Assembly: GCA_914767715.1 (NCBI GenBank)
Contig: OU612068.1
Location: 25,112,001 to 25,176,000 of the forward strand
DNA: 64,000 nucleotides
DNA from: Membranipora membranacea
Taxonomy: Eukaryota; Bryozoa; Gymnolaemata; Cheilostomatida; Membraniporidae
Direction of reading: 5' to 3'
The notes beneath the pieces are model-generated. The model was not told the DNA's origin. It was given only the letters and a program-made list of their open reading frames with translations, and did no database searches. This document shows, piece by piece, positions 63,734 through 64,000 of the stretch (positions are counted from its first letter, which is position 1; each line of letters opens with the position of its first letter). The position numbers and the translations under genes are program-made.

Positions 63734-64000
63734 TTTTAAAGACTTTGTTTGAGGCTGCTCTTTTGTATCACATCTTATTCTCCATATTTTATTCTATCAT
63801 GTGAGCGATTTTCAGCTTTAGAATCCAAATATTGAGGAAGTTATGGCCTCTCAAACTTCCAAGGTGACGGCAATTTATCGGCAGTAAGAATCAGCCGGCA
63901 ATCCCTAGGGTACGTCACAACCATCATACTTATTACGATACACTAATAAATATGTTGATGATCAAAATGTTCAGATCTGTAACGGTCTCGATCCCAGGTC
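63734..64000. other. Right edge, nothing recognised
   Basis: No coding, RNA or repeat signal that I can support. Confidence 0.5.

Noticed and set aside
1-64000. CRISPR arrays, tRNA or rRNA genes, operons
   Set aside because: No regularly spaced repeats with unique spacers, no convincing cloverleaf or rRNA core sequence was noticed by eye, and the genes are intron-bearing eukaryotic genes. A tRNAscan run would be needed to exclude tRNA genes formally.

Overview
The window is animal (metazoan) nuclear DNA. It is AT-rich, and every confident gene is split by GT-AG introns at positions that keep the reading frame. The proteins are animal or broadly eukaryotic families at close to their usual lengths. 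Gene density (seven complete genes and one partial gene in 64 kb), introns of roughly 0.15-2 kb, and many small inverted-repeat elements suggest a fairly compact invertebrate genome such as a sponge, placozoan, cnidarian or similar. I cannot resolve the lineage from this window. There is no sign of bacterial, plastid or viral gene organisation.

Layout. (1) 1-2960, minus: the 5' end of an RGS22-like gene that runs off the left edge. (2) 5691-19870, minus: a complete 26-exon DHX9-like RNA helicase of 1255 aa. (3) 20506-22276, plus: a four-exon secreted EndoU-type endoribonuclease, divergent from DHX9, followed by a tandem duplication of its 3' flank. (4) about 24.0-24.4 kb: a decayed LINE 3' end. 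(5) 26193-38611, plus: a complete 19-exon Tousled-like kinase of 794 aa. One intron carries a 50-bp tandem array that copies the intron/exon junction. (6) 39850-40738 and 42049-43422, minus: two tandem two-exon paralogs of a family I do not recognise, helical with a C-terminal membrane anchor. (7) 44337-51152, minus: a ten-exon secreted FAD-linked oxidase of the berberine-bridge-enzyme type with a GPI-like tail. (8) 52763-56411, minus: a five-exon AASDHPPT-type phosphopantetheinyl transferase of 309 aa, with a LINE 3' end in intron 1. (9) 56.4-64 kb: no gene recognised. It contains a 1.8-kb element with long terminal inverted repeats and an 8-bp target duplication, flanked by a direct duplication.

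The genes do not form a pathway. DHX9, TLK and AASDHPPT are housekeeping genes (RNA unwinding, chromatin assembly kinase, carrier-protein activation). EndoU and the BBE-like oxidase are secretory-pathway enzymes. The least explained content is the paralog pair at 40-43 kb and the splice-junction array inside the TLK gene. Exon coordinates were read by hand. For every complete gene the exon phases sum to an uninterrupted frame, which is strong internal support, but no transcript or database comparison was available.
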